Assembly (NCBI RefSeq): GCF_029813835.1
Contig: NZ_JARVKV010000003.1
Coordinates: 1-64,000 of the forward strand
Direction: 5' to 3'
Length of the DNA: 64,000 nucleotides
Origin: Streptomyces sp. DH37
Lineage (GTDB): Bacteria > Actinomycetota > Actinomycetes > Streptomycetales > Streptomycetaceae
The notes under the pieces were generated by a model. It was not told where the DNA came from and did not search any database. It saw only the letters and a program-made list of their open reading frames with translations. The stretch's first letter is position 1. Every line of letters begins with the position of its first letter. Shown piece after piece: positions 10,232 through 18,217 of the stretch. The position numbers were made by a program, and so were the translations under genes.

Positions 10232-10321
10232 GCCCGGACCGGACCGACCGGACCGACCGGGCCTCGCGCACCTCGCGGACCGCCCGGACTTCCCGGACCG
10301 GCCGGACCGCCCGCTCGCCGC

Positions 10322-10954
10322 CTACTGCTTGCGCAGCCCCTCGAAGGCGAGCCTCACCACCGCGTCGGCGACCCGCTCGCGGTCCACGGCGTCCCCGGGC
10401 TGCGGGCGGTACCACTCCACGATGGAGTTGATCATTCCGAAGAGCAGCCGGGTGGCCAGCCGGGCGTCGAGGTCGGTGCGGAGGTCGCCCTCGGCGGCGG
10501 CGGCCTTCAGCAGCCCGGCCACCCGGTGGTCGAACTCGCGGCGGCGCTCCATCGCCCAGCGCTCGGTGCGGGTGTTGCCGCGCACCCGCAGCAGCAGGGT
10601 GACGTAGGGCAGCTCGGCCATCAGCACGTCGGCGGTACGGCGGGTGACGTGCTCCAGCCGCTCGATCGCCCGCCCCCGGCCGGCGTCCGGCTCGTCCAGG
10701 ATCGCGAAGAGGCCGTCGAGCGCGCGGGCTATGGCCCGGTGCAGCAGCTCCTCCTTGCCCCGCACGTGGTGGTAGATGGACGACTTGGAGATCCCCGCCG
10801 CGCGGGAGAGGTGCTCCATCGAAGTGCCGTCGTACCCGCGTTCGTTGAACACCCCCACGGCCACCGCGAGGAGCGATTCGGGCGTGTAGGTGTCGCGCCC
10901 CGGTGACCTGGCCGGCGACTTGGCCGGCGATCCGGCCGACGGCTTGACTGGCAT
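10322..10954 (-). CDS. paaR: TetR/AcrR family regulator, probable phenylacetate repressor (PaaR-like)
   Basis: 210 aa. The TetR DNA-binding domain is at residues about 18-65 (AVGVFNERGYDGTSMEHLSR, then the recognition helix ISKSSIYHHVRGKEELL). The rest is a helical ligand domain. It is divergent from paaN with a 14-bp inverted repeat between the two, and the same repeat precedes paaA. Phenylacetyl-CoA-responsive TetR repressors (PaaR) are known in Corynebacterium and Thermus, so this role is inferred from context. A GTG 18 nt upstream (VDNIGTMPV) is an alternative start. Confidence 0.8.
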   Translation of the reverse strand: MPVKPSAGSPAKSPARSPGRDTYTPESLLAVAVGVFNERGYDGTSMEHLSRAAGISKSSIYHHVRGKEELLHRAIARALDGLFAILDEPDAGRGRAIERLEHVTRRTADVLMAELPYVTLLLRVRGNTRTERWAMERRREFDHRVAGLLKAAAAEGDLRTDLDARLATRLLFGMINSIVEWYRPQPGDAVDRERVADAVVRLAFEGLRKQ

Positions 10955-10964
10955 GGTCCCGATG

Positions 10965-10973
10965 TTATCCACA
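10965..10973 (+). promoter_or_regulatory. TTATCCACA 9-mer between paaR-like gene and paaN
   Basis: Perfect TTATCCACA, a DnaA-box-type 9-mer, on the strand of paaN and 32 bp before the palindrome at 10997 (start to start). It lies just upstream of the TetR ATG, where the other strand could code VDNIGT if the alternative GTG start is used. DnaA binding is unproven. Confidence 0.35.
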
Positions 10974-10996
10974 GGCGGCCTGCCCCTCTTGCCCCG

Positions 10997-11010
10997 ACCG
11001 ATCGTTCGGT
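10997..11010. promoter_or_regulatory. Candidate PaaR-like operator in the tetR-paaN divergent promoter
   Basis: ACCGATCGTTCGGT, arms ACCGA/TCGGT with a CG-centred spacer. It lies between a possible paaN -35 (TTGCCC at 10989) and a weak -10 region around 11013-11020, consistent with repressor blocking. It shares the 14-bp pattern with 9616-9629 and 18169-18182. Confidence 0.65.
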
Positions 11011-11134
11011 AGCAGTATCTACCTGTCCGTCCGTCCGCGCACGGTCCGCCCGCGCACGCCGCCCGCACGGTCCGCCCGGGCCCCGTCCGCACGGCACACC
11101 GCCGCCCGCCCGCTCGACGAGGAGTTGGTCCCCG

Positions 11135-12847
11135 ATGGCCGCCGCACCCACCCAGGCCCCGCCGCTGACCCCGGCGCGGCTCGCGGAGAAGCACCGCCCG
11201 ACACTGGACCGGGCGCTGGAGGCGATCCGCTCCAGGGACTACTGGTCCCCCTACCCGGAGCACCCCAAGGCCTACGGCGAGGAGCACGGCTCGCTCGGCG
11301 CCGCCGAGGGGAAGGCCGCGTTCGACGCGCTGCTCGGCCGCCGCTTCGAACTGGACCAGCCCGGCACGGACGGCTGGGTGGGGGGCGAGGTCTCGCCGTA
11401 CGGCGTCGAGCTGGGCGTGGAGTACCCGCACGCCGACGTGGAGGCGCTGCTGCCCGCGATGCGCGCCGCGCTGCCCGCCTGGCGGGACGCGGGCCCGGAG
11501 GTCCGGGCGCTGGTGTGCCTGGAGATCCTGGCCCGGATCAACGCGCGCACCCACGAGTTCGCCCACGCGGTGATGCACACCAGCGGACAGGCGTACCTGA
11601 TGGCGATGCAGGCCGGCGGCCCGCACGCCCAGGACCGCGGTCTGGAGGCGGTGGCGTACGCCTACGCCGAGCAGGCCCGCACCCCGGGTTCGGCGCGGTG
11701 GACCAAGCCCCAGGGCAAGCGGGACCCGCTGGAGCTGGTCAAGGAGTTCACACCGGTGCCGCGCGGGATCTCGCTGGTGATCGGCTGCAACACCTTCCCC
11801 ACCTGGAACGGCTACCCGGGTCTGTTCGCCTCCCTCGCCACGGGCAACCCGGTGCTGGTCAAGCCGCACCCGCGCGCGGTCCTGCCGCTGGCGTTGACGG
11901 TGCGGGTGGCCCGCGAGGTCCTGGCCGAGGCGGGCTTCGACCCGAACGCGGTGGCGCTGGCCGCCGAGCGGGACGGCAAGGGCATCGCCAAGGAGCTGGC
12001 CGTCCGGCCCGAGGTCCGGATCATCGACTACACGGGCTCGACCGCCTTCGGCGACTGGCTGGAGGCCAACGCCCGCCAGGCCCAGGTCTTCACCGAGAAG
12101 GCCGGCGTCAACACGATCGTCGTCGACTCCACCGACGACTACCGGGGCATGCTGGGCAACCTGGCCTTCTCCCTCTCCCTCTACAGCGGCCAGATGTGCA
12201 CCACCCCGCAGAACCTCCTGATCCCGCGCGACGGCATCGACACGGACGCGGGCCACCGGTCCTACGACGAGTTCGTCGCCGACCTGGCGGGCGCGGTGGA
12301 CAAGCTGCTGGGCGACGACCAGCGGGCGGTGGCGCTGCTGGGCGCCATCGTCAACCCCGGGGTGCGCGAGCGGTTGGAGGGCGCGGCGGAGCTGGGCGAG
12401 GTCGCCCTCGCCTCCCGCGCGGTGGAGCACCCGGAGTTCCCCGGCGCCACGGTCCGCACCCCGGCGATCGTCAAGCTGGACGGGGCGAAGCCGGAGTCGG
12501 AGCGGGCCTGCATGGCGGAGTGCTTCGGCCCGGTCTCCTTCGCGGTCGCCGTGGACTCCACGGCCGACGCGGTCGAGCTGCTGCGCCGCACCGTCCGGGA
12601 GAAGGGCGCGATGACGGTCGGGGCGTACACCACCTCGCCGGAGGTGGAGCGGCTGGTCGAGGAGGCCTGCCTGGAGGAGTGCGCGCAGCTCTCGCTGAAC
12701 CTGACCGGCGGGGTGTACGTCAACCAGACCGCGGCGTTCTCCGACTTCCACGGCTCCGGCGGCAATCCGGCGGCCAACGCGGCGCTGTGCGACGGGGCGT
12801 TCGTGGCGAGCCGCTTCCGCACGGTGGAGGTGCGCAGGCCGGCGTAG
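11135..12847 (+). CDS. paaN: Phenylacetic acid degradation protein PaaN (aldehyde dehydrogenase family)
   Basis: 570 aa. PaaN acts in the aerobic phenylacetyl-CoA pathway on the ring-opened semialdehyde-CoA. Unlike the bifunctional PaaZ it is an aldehyde dehydrogenase without a MaoC hydratase domain. Seen here are the cofactor-fold region (IGCNTFPTWNGYPG, then KPHPRAVLPL), FTEKAGVN around the general-base Glu, and SGQMCTTPQNLL holding the catalytic Cys. Start MAAAPTQAPP has a purine-rich GACGAGGAG upstream. It is divergent from the TetR gene; the epoxidase genes paaABCDE follow 5.4 kb away on the same strand. Confidence 0.92.
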   Translation: MAAAPTQAPPLTPARLAEKHRPTLDRALEAIRSRDYWSPYPEHPKAYGEEHGSLGAAEGKAAFDALLGRRFELDQPGTDGWVGGEVSPYGVELGVEYPHADVEALLPAMRAALPAWRDAGPEVRALVCLEILARINARTHEFAHAVMHTSGQAYLMAMQAGGPHAQDRGLEAVAYAYAEQARTPGSARWTKPQGKRDPLELVKEFTPVPRGISLVIGCNTFPTWNGYPGLFASLATGNPVLVKPHPRAVLPLALTVRVAREVLAEAGFDPNAVALAAERDGKGIAKELAVRPEVRIIDYTGSTAFGDWLEANARQAQVFTEKAGVNTIVVDSTDDYRGMLGNLAFSLSLYSGQMCTTPQNLLIPRDGIDTDAGHRSYDEFVADLAGAVDKLLGDDQRAVALLGAIVNPGVRERLEGAAELGEVALASRAVEHPEFPGATVRTPAIVKLDGAKPESERACMAECFGPVSFAVAVDSTADAVELLRRTVREKGAMTVGAYTTSPEVERLVEEACLEECAQLSLNLTGGVYVNQTAAFSDFHGSGGNPAANAALCDGAFVASRFRTVEVRRPA

Positions 12848-12883
12848 CGCTGCGGGCTGCGGACCGGGGTCCCGCGCCCCGGT

Positions 12884-13429
12884 TCACTCCCGGCTTCTGG
12901 CGTAGTGCCGGGACGCCTTGGCCCGGTTCCCGCAGACCGCCATCGAGCACCAGCGCCGCCTGCGGTTCTGCGAGGTGTCGAAGAAGTGCAGCACGCACTT
13001 CGGATGCGCGCAGCGGCGGATGCGGGCCGGGTCCAGGCGCAGCAGCCGCAGATAGTCGTCGACGGCCAGCCAGGCCGCCAGCCAGGCCGCGTCGTCGGTC
13101 TCGGGCTCGTCACAGGGTCCGTCGGGTGTCATCACCCGGCGGACCCTTCCGTGTGCCAGGACCTCGTTGAGGCCCTCCCGTACGGCCTCCGGATGGGCGA
13201 TGGGGTCCGCCGCGGCGGCGGCCAGCACCTCGCGCGCCCGCCGGACGGCGGCCAGCGCCGCCCCGTCGGCCGTACAGCGTCCGGCCAGCCCCGCCGACGC
13301 CAGCCAGACCGCGAGGCCGTCGACTCCGGTGAGCAGGTCCCGCTCCGATCCCCCCTCCACCCAGCGGGTGTTGAGCAGGTCAAGGGAGAGCGGTTCACCG
13401 ATCAGGGGGCGCGGGTCCTCGGCAGGCAT
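12884..13429 (-). CDS. CGNR zinc finger / ABATE-domain protein, putative transcriptional regulator
   Basis: 181 aa. An N-terminal ABATE domain (LSLDLLNTRW onwards, with an RAREVL segment) is followed by a C-terminal CGNR zinc finger, CAHPKCVLHFFDTSQNRRRR then CSMAVCGNRAKASRHY. The four Cys should bind zinc. Family members are assumed to be regulators, but few have been studied. It is divergent from the VOC and PNPOx-like genes. The intergenic region holds two 13-bp repeats 42 bp apart that could be its operators. Confidence 0.9.
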   Translation of the reverse strand: MPAEDPRPLIGEPLSLDLLNTRWVEGGSERDLLTGVDGLAVWLASAGLAGRCTADGAALAAVRRAREVLAAAAADPIAHPEAVREGLNEVLAHGRVRRVMTPDGPCDEPETDDAAWLAAWLAVDDYLRLLRLDPARIRRCAHPKCVLHFFDTSQNRRRRWCSMAVCGNRAKASRHYARSRE

Positions 13430-13445
13430 GCCCCCATCCTAGCTC

Positions 13446-13500
13446 TCTAACCCTTATGGATATTCACAGCGGTTGACAGTCGGCATGTCTAACTTTTACG
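13446..13500. promoter_or_regulatory. Paired direct repeats in the CGNR-VOC divergent region
   Basis: TCTAACCCTTATG at 13446-13458 and TCTAACTTTTACG at 13488-13500 match at 10 of 13 positions. Their starts are exactly 42 bp apart, four helical turns, so a bound protein would sit on one DNA face. A reversed half (GGTTAG, 13513-13518) follows. The second copy overlaps the VOC -10 element. Confidence 0.5.
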
Positions 13501-13502
13501 TT
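13473..13502 (+). promoter_or_regulatory. Promoter of the VOC-PNPOx transcription unit
   Basis: TTGACA (13473-13478), an 18-bp spacer, then TACGTT (13497-13502). This matches the Streptomyces housekeeping promoter pattern TTGACN with TAnnnT and lies 59 bp before the VOC ATG. Confidence 0.65.
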
Positions 13503-13560
13503 CACTTCCAACGGTTAGCCCGGACCGACCGGGCGGCCACCGACGGAAGAGGGAACAGCC

Positions 13561-14037
13561 ATGTCCACCGCGACCGGCACGACCACCGCCCCGGCCTCCC
13601 TGCGCACCGGCCACATCGGCCTGAACGTCACCGACCTCGACCGCTCCCTCGCCTTCTACCGGCGGCTCCTCGGCTTCGAGGTCGCCCACGAGGGGCACGA
13701 CGGCGACCGGCGCTGGGCCTTCCTCGCCCGCGACGGACAGCTGATGGTCACCCTCTGGCAGCAGAGCGCCGGGGACTTCGAGACCGGCCGCCCCGGCCTG
13801 CACCACCTGTCGTTCCAGGTGGACACGGTCGAGGAGGTGCGGGCCGCCGAGGCCGCCCTGCGCGAGATGGGCGCCGCGTTCGCGTACGACGGCGTCGTCC
13901 CCCACGGCGAGGGCGCCGCCTCCGGCGGGATCTTCTTCACCGACCCGGACGGCATCCGGCTGGAGATCTACTCCCCCTCCGGTGCCGACACCGCGCCCGC
14001 CCCCAGCGGCGCCGCACCCACCTGCGGCTTCTTCTAG
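13561..14037 (+). CDS. VOC family protein (glyoxalase/dioxygenase-like)
   Basis: 158 aa, one vicinal-oxygen-chelate module of paired beta-alpha-beta-beta-beta units: HIGLNVTDLDRSLAFYRRLL starts the first, LHHLSFQVDTVEEV the second, and FTDPDGIRLEIYSP closes it. Metal ligands expected at the first His, the central His and the terminal Glu are present, so a metal enzyme is plausible. The substrate is unknown; glyoxalase, thiol transferase or dioxygenase are all possible. It has its own promoter and is followed 68 bp later by the PNPOx-like gene on the same strand. Confidence 0.85.
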   Translation: MSTATGTTTAPASLRTGHIGLNVTDLDRSLAFYRRLLGFEVAHEGHDGDRRWAFLARDGQLMVTLWQQSAGDFETGRPGLHHLSFQVDTVEEVRAAEAALREMGAAFAYDGVVPHGEGAASGGIFFTDPDGIRLEIYSPSGADTAPAPSGAAPTCGFF

Positions 14038-14105
14038 ACAGCGGCTCGGACGGCGGGCTCGGACAGCGGAACGAACGGCGAGAACGGACGAGGGAGGACA
14101 CCGCG

Positions 14106-15065
14106 ATGAACACCGCGATGACGACACCGGCGACCGAGGGGGCGGCCGTCTACCACCCCGGCGAGCGCGCCGTGCAGCGGCGGGCGGGCGTCACCGACCG
14201 GGCCGACCACGTGGGCCGGAGCATCCGCGCCACGGTCCCGCCCGTCGCGGCGGAGTTCCTTGCCGGGCGCCGCATGCTCGTCCTGGGCGGGGCGGACGGC
14301 GGGGGCCGGGTGTGGGCGTCCCCGCTGACCGGCCCGCCCGGATTCGCGGCGGCTCCGGACGAGCGGACCGTCACCACCGGCGTACGGCCGCGCCCCGGCG
14401 ACCCGCTGGCCGAGGCGCTGGCCGCGGGCCCGGTGCGCGTCGGCGCGATCGCCGTCGAGCCGGCCACCCGCCGCCGGATGCGGTTCAACGGCACCGCGCG
14501 CCCCGACGGCGCGGGGCTGCGGATCACCACCGAGCAGGTGTACTCGAACTGCCCGAAGTACATCCAGCGCCGCACCGTCACGGAGGAGGACCCGCCGCCG
14601 GGGGACGGCGGGTCCTCCTCCCCGGTGCGCGGGGACGCGCTCGACGGCCGGCAGCGCGCGCTGGTCGCCTCGGCCGACACCTTCTTCGTCGCGACGGCCG
14701 CGGCGGACGGCTCGGCCGACGCCTCGCACCGGGGCGGCAATCCGGGCTTCGTGCGGGTGACGGCACCGGACCGGCTGTGGTGGCCGGACTACGCGGGCAA
14801 CTCGATGTACATGACGCTCGGCAACCTCGAACAGAACCCGTCGGCCGGGCTCCTCTTCCCCGACTGGTCCACCGGCGGGTTCCTCCGTCTCACCGGCGAG
14901 GCCCGCGTGGACTGGTCCCCGGAGCGCTCGGCCGCCGTTCCCGGCGCCCAGCGGATCGTGGACTTCACGGTCACCGGCGTGGTCGAGTCCGCCGGCGGGT
15001 CCGGGCCGCGCTGGGGCGCCCCGGAGTTCTCCCCGGCCAACCCGCCCGTGGCGCACGGGGCCTGA
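14106..15065 (+). CDS. Pyridoxamine 5'-phosphate oxidase-like flavin protein
   Basis: 319 aa with a duplicated split-barrel arrangement. The N-terminal part has MLVLGGADGGGRVWASPLTG. The middle carries YSNCPKYIQRR, a motif typical of this actinobacterial PNPOx-like group. The C-terminal barrel has FFVATAAADGSADASHRGG and YAGNSMYMTLGNLEQNPSAG, a likely FMN or F420 site. True PNPOx activity is doubtful; these proteins are usually uncharacterised flavin-dependent reductases. Start MNTAMTTPATEG follows GGGAGGA. Probably co-transcribed with the VOC gene. Confidence 0.85.
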   Translation: MNTAMTTPATEGAAVYHPGERAVQRRAGVTDRADHVGRSIRATVPPVAAEFLAGRRMLVLGGADGGGRVWASPLTGPPGFAAAPDERTVTTGVRPRPGDPLAEALAAGPVRVGAIAVEPATRRRMRFNGTARPDGAGLRITTEQVYSNCPKYIQRRTVTEEDPPPGDGGSSSPVRGDALDGRQRALVASADTFFVATAAADGSADASHRGGNPGFVRVTAPDRLWWPDYAGNSMYMTLGNLEQNPSAGLLFPDWSTGGFLRLTGEARVDWSPERSAAVPGAQRIVDFTVTGVVESAGGSGPRWGAPEFSPANPPVAHGA

Positions 15066-15146
15066 GGGCGCGGGCGCAGGCTCGGCGCGGTGCGGTGGCG
15101 GTGCGGGCGGCGCCGGGACCACCGGATGCCGCGACCGGGGCGGGCG

Positions 15147-15818
15147 TCAGCCGATGTCGGCGTGGGCGCGGATCCAGGCGTGCATGGCGATGGCCGCCGC
15201 CGCGCCCGCGTTGATGGAACGGGTGGAGCCGAACTGGGCGATGGAGCAGACGCGTTCGGCGTGCTTCCACGCCTCGTCCGTCAGCCCCGGCCCCTCCTGG
15301 CCGAAGAGCAGCACGCAGCGGCGGGGCAGTTCGGTGGTCTCCAGCGGGACCGCGCCGGGGAGGTTGTCGATGCCGATGACCGGCAACCCCTCGGCACGCG
15401 CCCGGTCGGCGAGGGAGGCCACGTCGGGATGGTGGGTCACGTGCTGGTAGCGGTCGGTGACCATCGCGCCGCGCCGGTTCCAGCGGCGCTTTCCGACGAT
15501 GTGGATCTCCTTGGCCAGGAAGGCGTTGGCGGTGCGCACGACGCTGCCGATGTTGAAGTCGTGGTTCCAGTTCTCCACCGCGACATGGAAGTCGTGCCGC
15601 CGGGTGTCGAGGTCGGCGACGATCGCCTCGCGCCTCCAGTAGCGGTAGCGGTCCACGACGTTGCGCCGGTCGCCGTGGGCCAGCAGCTCCGGGTCGTACC
15701 GCCCGTCCGAGGGCCACGGCCGGGGGTGGGGGCCGACCCCCACCTCCGTGCCGTAGCCCTCGTCGTACTGCGCGGGCTCGTTCCCCACCGCCCGGTCCTC
15801 CGTCTCGCCGTCGTTCAC
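15147..15818 (-). CDS. TrmH/SpoU family RNA 2'-O-methyltransferase
   Basis: 223 aa. The SPOUT fold shows the three class motifs: NIGSVVRTANAF (motif 1), LFGQEGPGL (motif 2) and SINAGAAAAIAMHAW (motif 3). It would transfer a methyl group from S-adenosylmethionine to a ribose in tRNA or rRNA; the target is not deducible. The GTG start (VNDGETEDRAV) shares GTGA with the stop of the HTTM gene, so translation is coupled to a membrane protein, an unusual partner. Confidence 0.88.
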   Translation of the reverse strand: MNDGETEDRAVGNEPAQYDEGYGTEVGVGPHPRPWPSDGRYDPELLAHGDRRNVVDRYRYWRREAIVADLDTRRHDFHVAVENWNHDFNIGSVVRTANAFLAKEIHIVGKRRWNRRGAMVTDRYQHVTHHPDVASLADRARAEGLPVIGIDNLPGAVPLETTELPRRCVLLFGQEGPGLTDEAWKHAERVCSIAQFGSTRSINAGAAAAIAMHAWIRAHADIG

Positions 15819-17242
15819 CCCACGAGGGTACGCGCGGGGCCGTCGGCTCCGGCCGGCTCCGCCGGCTCCCCCGCCCGCTCCGGCTCGCGCGGGCGCCCGC
15901 GGCGCAGCCGTCCCGCGGCCCGCGACGCCCTGGCGCCGACCCAAACCAGGAAGACCGTCGGCAGGAAGACCGCGTCGGCGGCGATCATCGCGAGCGAGAA
16001 GAACGGCAGTCCGAGGACGACGGCGATGGAGGCGTGCTCCAGCATCATCACGGCGAGCAGCACGTTCTTCACCCGGCGGTTGAAGAGGGTGAAGGGGAAG
16101 GCGACCTGGACGATCACCGTGCCGTAGCTGATCAGCATGATCATCAGACCGCTGCTCCCCAGTACCTCGGCGAGGGCGGGCCAGGGCGCGAAGTAGTCCA
16201 GGTGCAGGGGGTAGTAGACGGCGGTGCCGTCCTGCCAGCGCGAACCCTGGATCTTGTACCAGCCGGCGGTCGCGTAGATCAGGCAGACCTCGGCCATGAT
16301 CACCAGCAGGGCGGCGTTGTGGGTGAGGTTGCCGAGGACGTCCATCAGACGGCGGGCGGTCTCCCTCCACCCCGCCTCCCCGCCGGCGGGCCGGGTGACG
16401 TACCACCACAGCCCGTACACCAGCCACAGGCCCCACAGGACGGTCGCCCAGCCGATGTAGAGCACCGGGCCGTCGTCGCCGAACCAGCTCAGCCGGCCGC
16501 CCGTGGTGGCCGCCAGCAGGACGGCGCCGAGCACCGACCACAGCGCGATGCCCACCATGTCGGTGCCCTCGGCGCCCGCGGCACCCGTGGCCCCGGAACG
16601 CCGGGCGCGGCGGGCGTCGAGCGACCAGACCCGGCCGCAGCGGGTGAACACCAGGTACATCGCCATCAGGTGGATGACGTTGTCGCCGCCGTCGCCCATG
16701 AAGACGCTGCGGTTCTGCAGCGACAGCACGCCGATCATGAACAGGACCGACATGGTCCTGGTCCGCCAGCCGACCAGCAGGGCGGCGCTGGAGAGCACCG
16801 CGAGGGCGTAGACGATCTCGAACCAGACCGCGCTGTCGGACCACAGCAGCACCGTGAAGGCGTTGTTGTTCGCTATCAGCCGCTCGGCCAGCTCCCAGCT
16901 CCACGGGCCGTCCGGTCCGTACAGCTCGCGCCGGTGGGGCCACTCGAAGAGCAGGAAGCCCAGCCAGGTGAGGGAGAAGCCGATCCGGACGACCGCGCTC
17001 TGGTACGGGCCCAGCGCCCGGTCGCTGACCCGGACGATGCCGCGCACGACCGCATCGTCGATCCCCGACAGCAGCCGCCGCGACCACGACCGGGCCGACG
17101 GGGGAGGCTGCGCGGGGGCCTCTTCCCCGGACGGCCGGGCTCCGGACGGCCGGCCCTCGGACAGTCGGTCCCCGGACAGTCGGTCCCCGGGCGGCCGGGC
17201 TCCGGGGACGGCCGGGGCGGGGGAGTCGTTCTCGGACTGCAT
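15815..17242 (-). CDS. HTTM domain multi-pass membrane protein
   Basis: 475 aa with about eight predicted membrane helices after an 80-residue disordered N-terminus of PGDRLSGDRLSEGRPSGARP-type repeats. The membrane part matches HTTM, the domain shared with the membrane portion of vitamin-K gamma-carboxylase (FLLFEWPHRRELYGPDG; NNNAFTVLLWSDS; FMGDGGDNVIHLMAMYLVF). Enzymatic function in bacteria is unproven. Its ATG shares one base with the upstream DUF5819 stop and its stop overlaps the SpoU start, making a three-gene unit. Confidence 0.88.
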   Translation of the reverse strand: MQSENDSPAPAVPGARPPGDRLSGDRLSEGRPSGARPSGEEAPAQPPPSARSWSRRLLSGIDDAVVRGIVRVSDRALGPYQSAVVRIGFSLTWLGFLLFEWPHRRELYGPDGPWSWELAERLIANNNAFTVLLWSDSAVWFEIVYALAVLSSAALLVGWRTRTMSVLFMIGVLSLQNRSVFMGDGGDNVIHLMAMYLVFTRCGRVWSLDARRARRSGATGAAGAEGTDMVGIALWSVLGAVLLAATTGGRLSWFGDDGPVLYIGWATVLWGLWLVYGLWWYVTRPAGGEAGWRETARRLMDVLGNLTHNAALLVIMAEVCLIYATAGWYKIQGSRWQDGTAVYYPLHLDYFAPWPALAEVLGSSGLMIMLISYGTVIVQVAFPFTLFNRRVKNVLLAVMMLEHASIAVVLGLPFFSLAMIAADAVFLPTVFLVWVGARASRAAGRLRRGRPREPERAGEPAEPAGADGPARTLVG

Positions 17243-18021
17243 CACGCGCCCTCCGGGACGTCCGTGCGGTCGACCGGCCACCAGGGCAGCACCCGGTAGG
17301 TGGTCTCGGTGCCGAAGCTCTCGCCGCTCCACGGCGGCGGCGCGACCGGCGTGGTCGCCGACCGCACCTGCACGCGCCTGACCTCGCCGCCGTTCAGCTC
17401 GGAGCCGAAGCGCGACATCACGATCCGGCGCAGGTACTCCTCGGAGAGGTCGCCGCGCAGCCCGGTGGACCGGTTCTCCGCGTCGTGCGAGCCGGTGAAG
17501 AAGTCCCAGGCGCGGCGGAGCTCGTTCTGGTCGGTGTGGCTGGGGAAGGGGTTGCCCCGGATGTTCTCCGTGTCCATGGCCGTCAGGTCCACCCAGCCGG
17601 TCCGCTCGGTGGAGCCGTCCGGCCGGGCCACCTCGGCGCGGGCGTGGACGGCGATGTTCTGCTGGAGCGGGTTGGGGGCGAACAGCTTCCAGTTCTGCTC
17701 GAACTCCGGGTTGATGTAGTCCGAGACCGTCGAGCCGTACCGCTTGCTGACGGTGTTGGCCGGGGCGACGTGCAGGAAGACCATCGCCAGGTGGACGGCG
17801 ACGAGCACGGTGACGACCCCCAGCGCCACCGCGACGACGATCCGCGCCGCGGGCGGCAGCGACATCACCCCCGGCGCGCCCTCCGGCACCCTCTCCGACG
17901 CCGCTTCCGACGCCGGAGACGACACCGCTTCCGACGCCGGGGGCGACACTCCCTCCGGCACCTCCTCCGACGCCGCCGGGGACGGCGGCGTCCCCTGACG
18001 GGTCCGTGCTTGTGGATCCAT
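17242..18021 (-). CDS. DUF5819 family membrane-anchored protein
   Basis: 259 aa. An N-terminal repeat-rich tail (SEAVSSPASEAASERVPEG) is followed by one membrane helix (about residues 60-85, IVVAVALGVVTVLVAVHLAMV). An extracytoplasmic domain follows with FEQNWKLFAPNPLQQNIAVH, the hallmark of DUF5819. It lies directly before an HTTM gene, a pairing that may form one two-subunit membrane complex. Function unknown. It is divergent from paaA. Confidence 0.85.
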   Translation of the reverse strand: MDPQARTRQGTPPSPAASEEVPEGVSPPASEAVSSPASEAASERVPEGAPGVMSLPPAARIVVAVALGVVTVLVAVHLAMVFLHVAPANTVSKRYGSTVSDYINPEFEQNWKLFAPNPLQQNIAVHARAEVARPDGSTERTGWVDLTAMDTENIRGNPFPSHTDQNELRRAWDFFTGSHDAENRSTGLRGDLSEEYLRRIVMSRFGSELNGGEVRRVQVRSATTPVAPPPWSGESFGTETTYRVLPWWPVDRTDVPEGA

Positions 18022-18123
18022 GCCCTCCCCGATCTCGGGCCCGGTACCGGGCCCGCCCTCACGATCCCCGCGTCGCCGGTCGCGCTCCCCGTGGCCGCCT
18101 CGGTCCGGTGCGGCCCTACGAGG

Positions 18124-18132
18124 TTATCCACA
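18124..18132 (+). promoter_or_regulatory. TTATCCACA 9-mer upstream of paaA promoter
   Basis: Perfect TTATCCACA three bp before the paaA -35 element and in the direction of paaA. This is almost the same placement as the DnaA box before the dnaA -35 at 59759-59767. DnaA binding is unproven. Confidence 0.4.
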
Positions 18133-18135
18133 GCC

Positions 18136-18165
18136 TTGACACCTTGGGGCCCCGACGACCACCAT
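18136..18165 (+). promoter_or_regulatory. Candidate promoter of paaABCDE
   Basis: TTGACA (18136-18141), 18-bp spacer, CACCAT (18160-18165). The -35 is ideal and the -10 is weak. The palindrome at 18169-18182 would lie over the transcription start, as expected for repression. Confidence 0.5.
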
Positions 18166-18168
18166 TGA

Positions 18169-18182
18169 ACCGAACGATCGGT
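18169..18182. promoter_or_regulatory. Candidate PaaR-like operator of paaABCDE
   Basis: ACCGAACGATCGGT, arms ACCGA/TCGGT. It is nested in a larger inverted repeat (AACCGA, 8 bp, TCGGTT, 18168-18187), so two overlapping registers are possible. It lies 36 bp before the paaA ATG and matches the sites at 9616 and 10997. Confidence 0.7.
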
Positions 18183-18217
18183 CGGTTGGTTCCTCGCCTG
18201 GAGCAAGGGAGCTGTGC

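Noticed and set aside
10955..12751. Upstream extension of the TetR frame across paaN (809 residues)
   Set aside because: Same-frame read-through on the antisense of paaN; the TetR protein begins at 10954.
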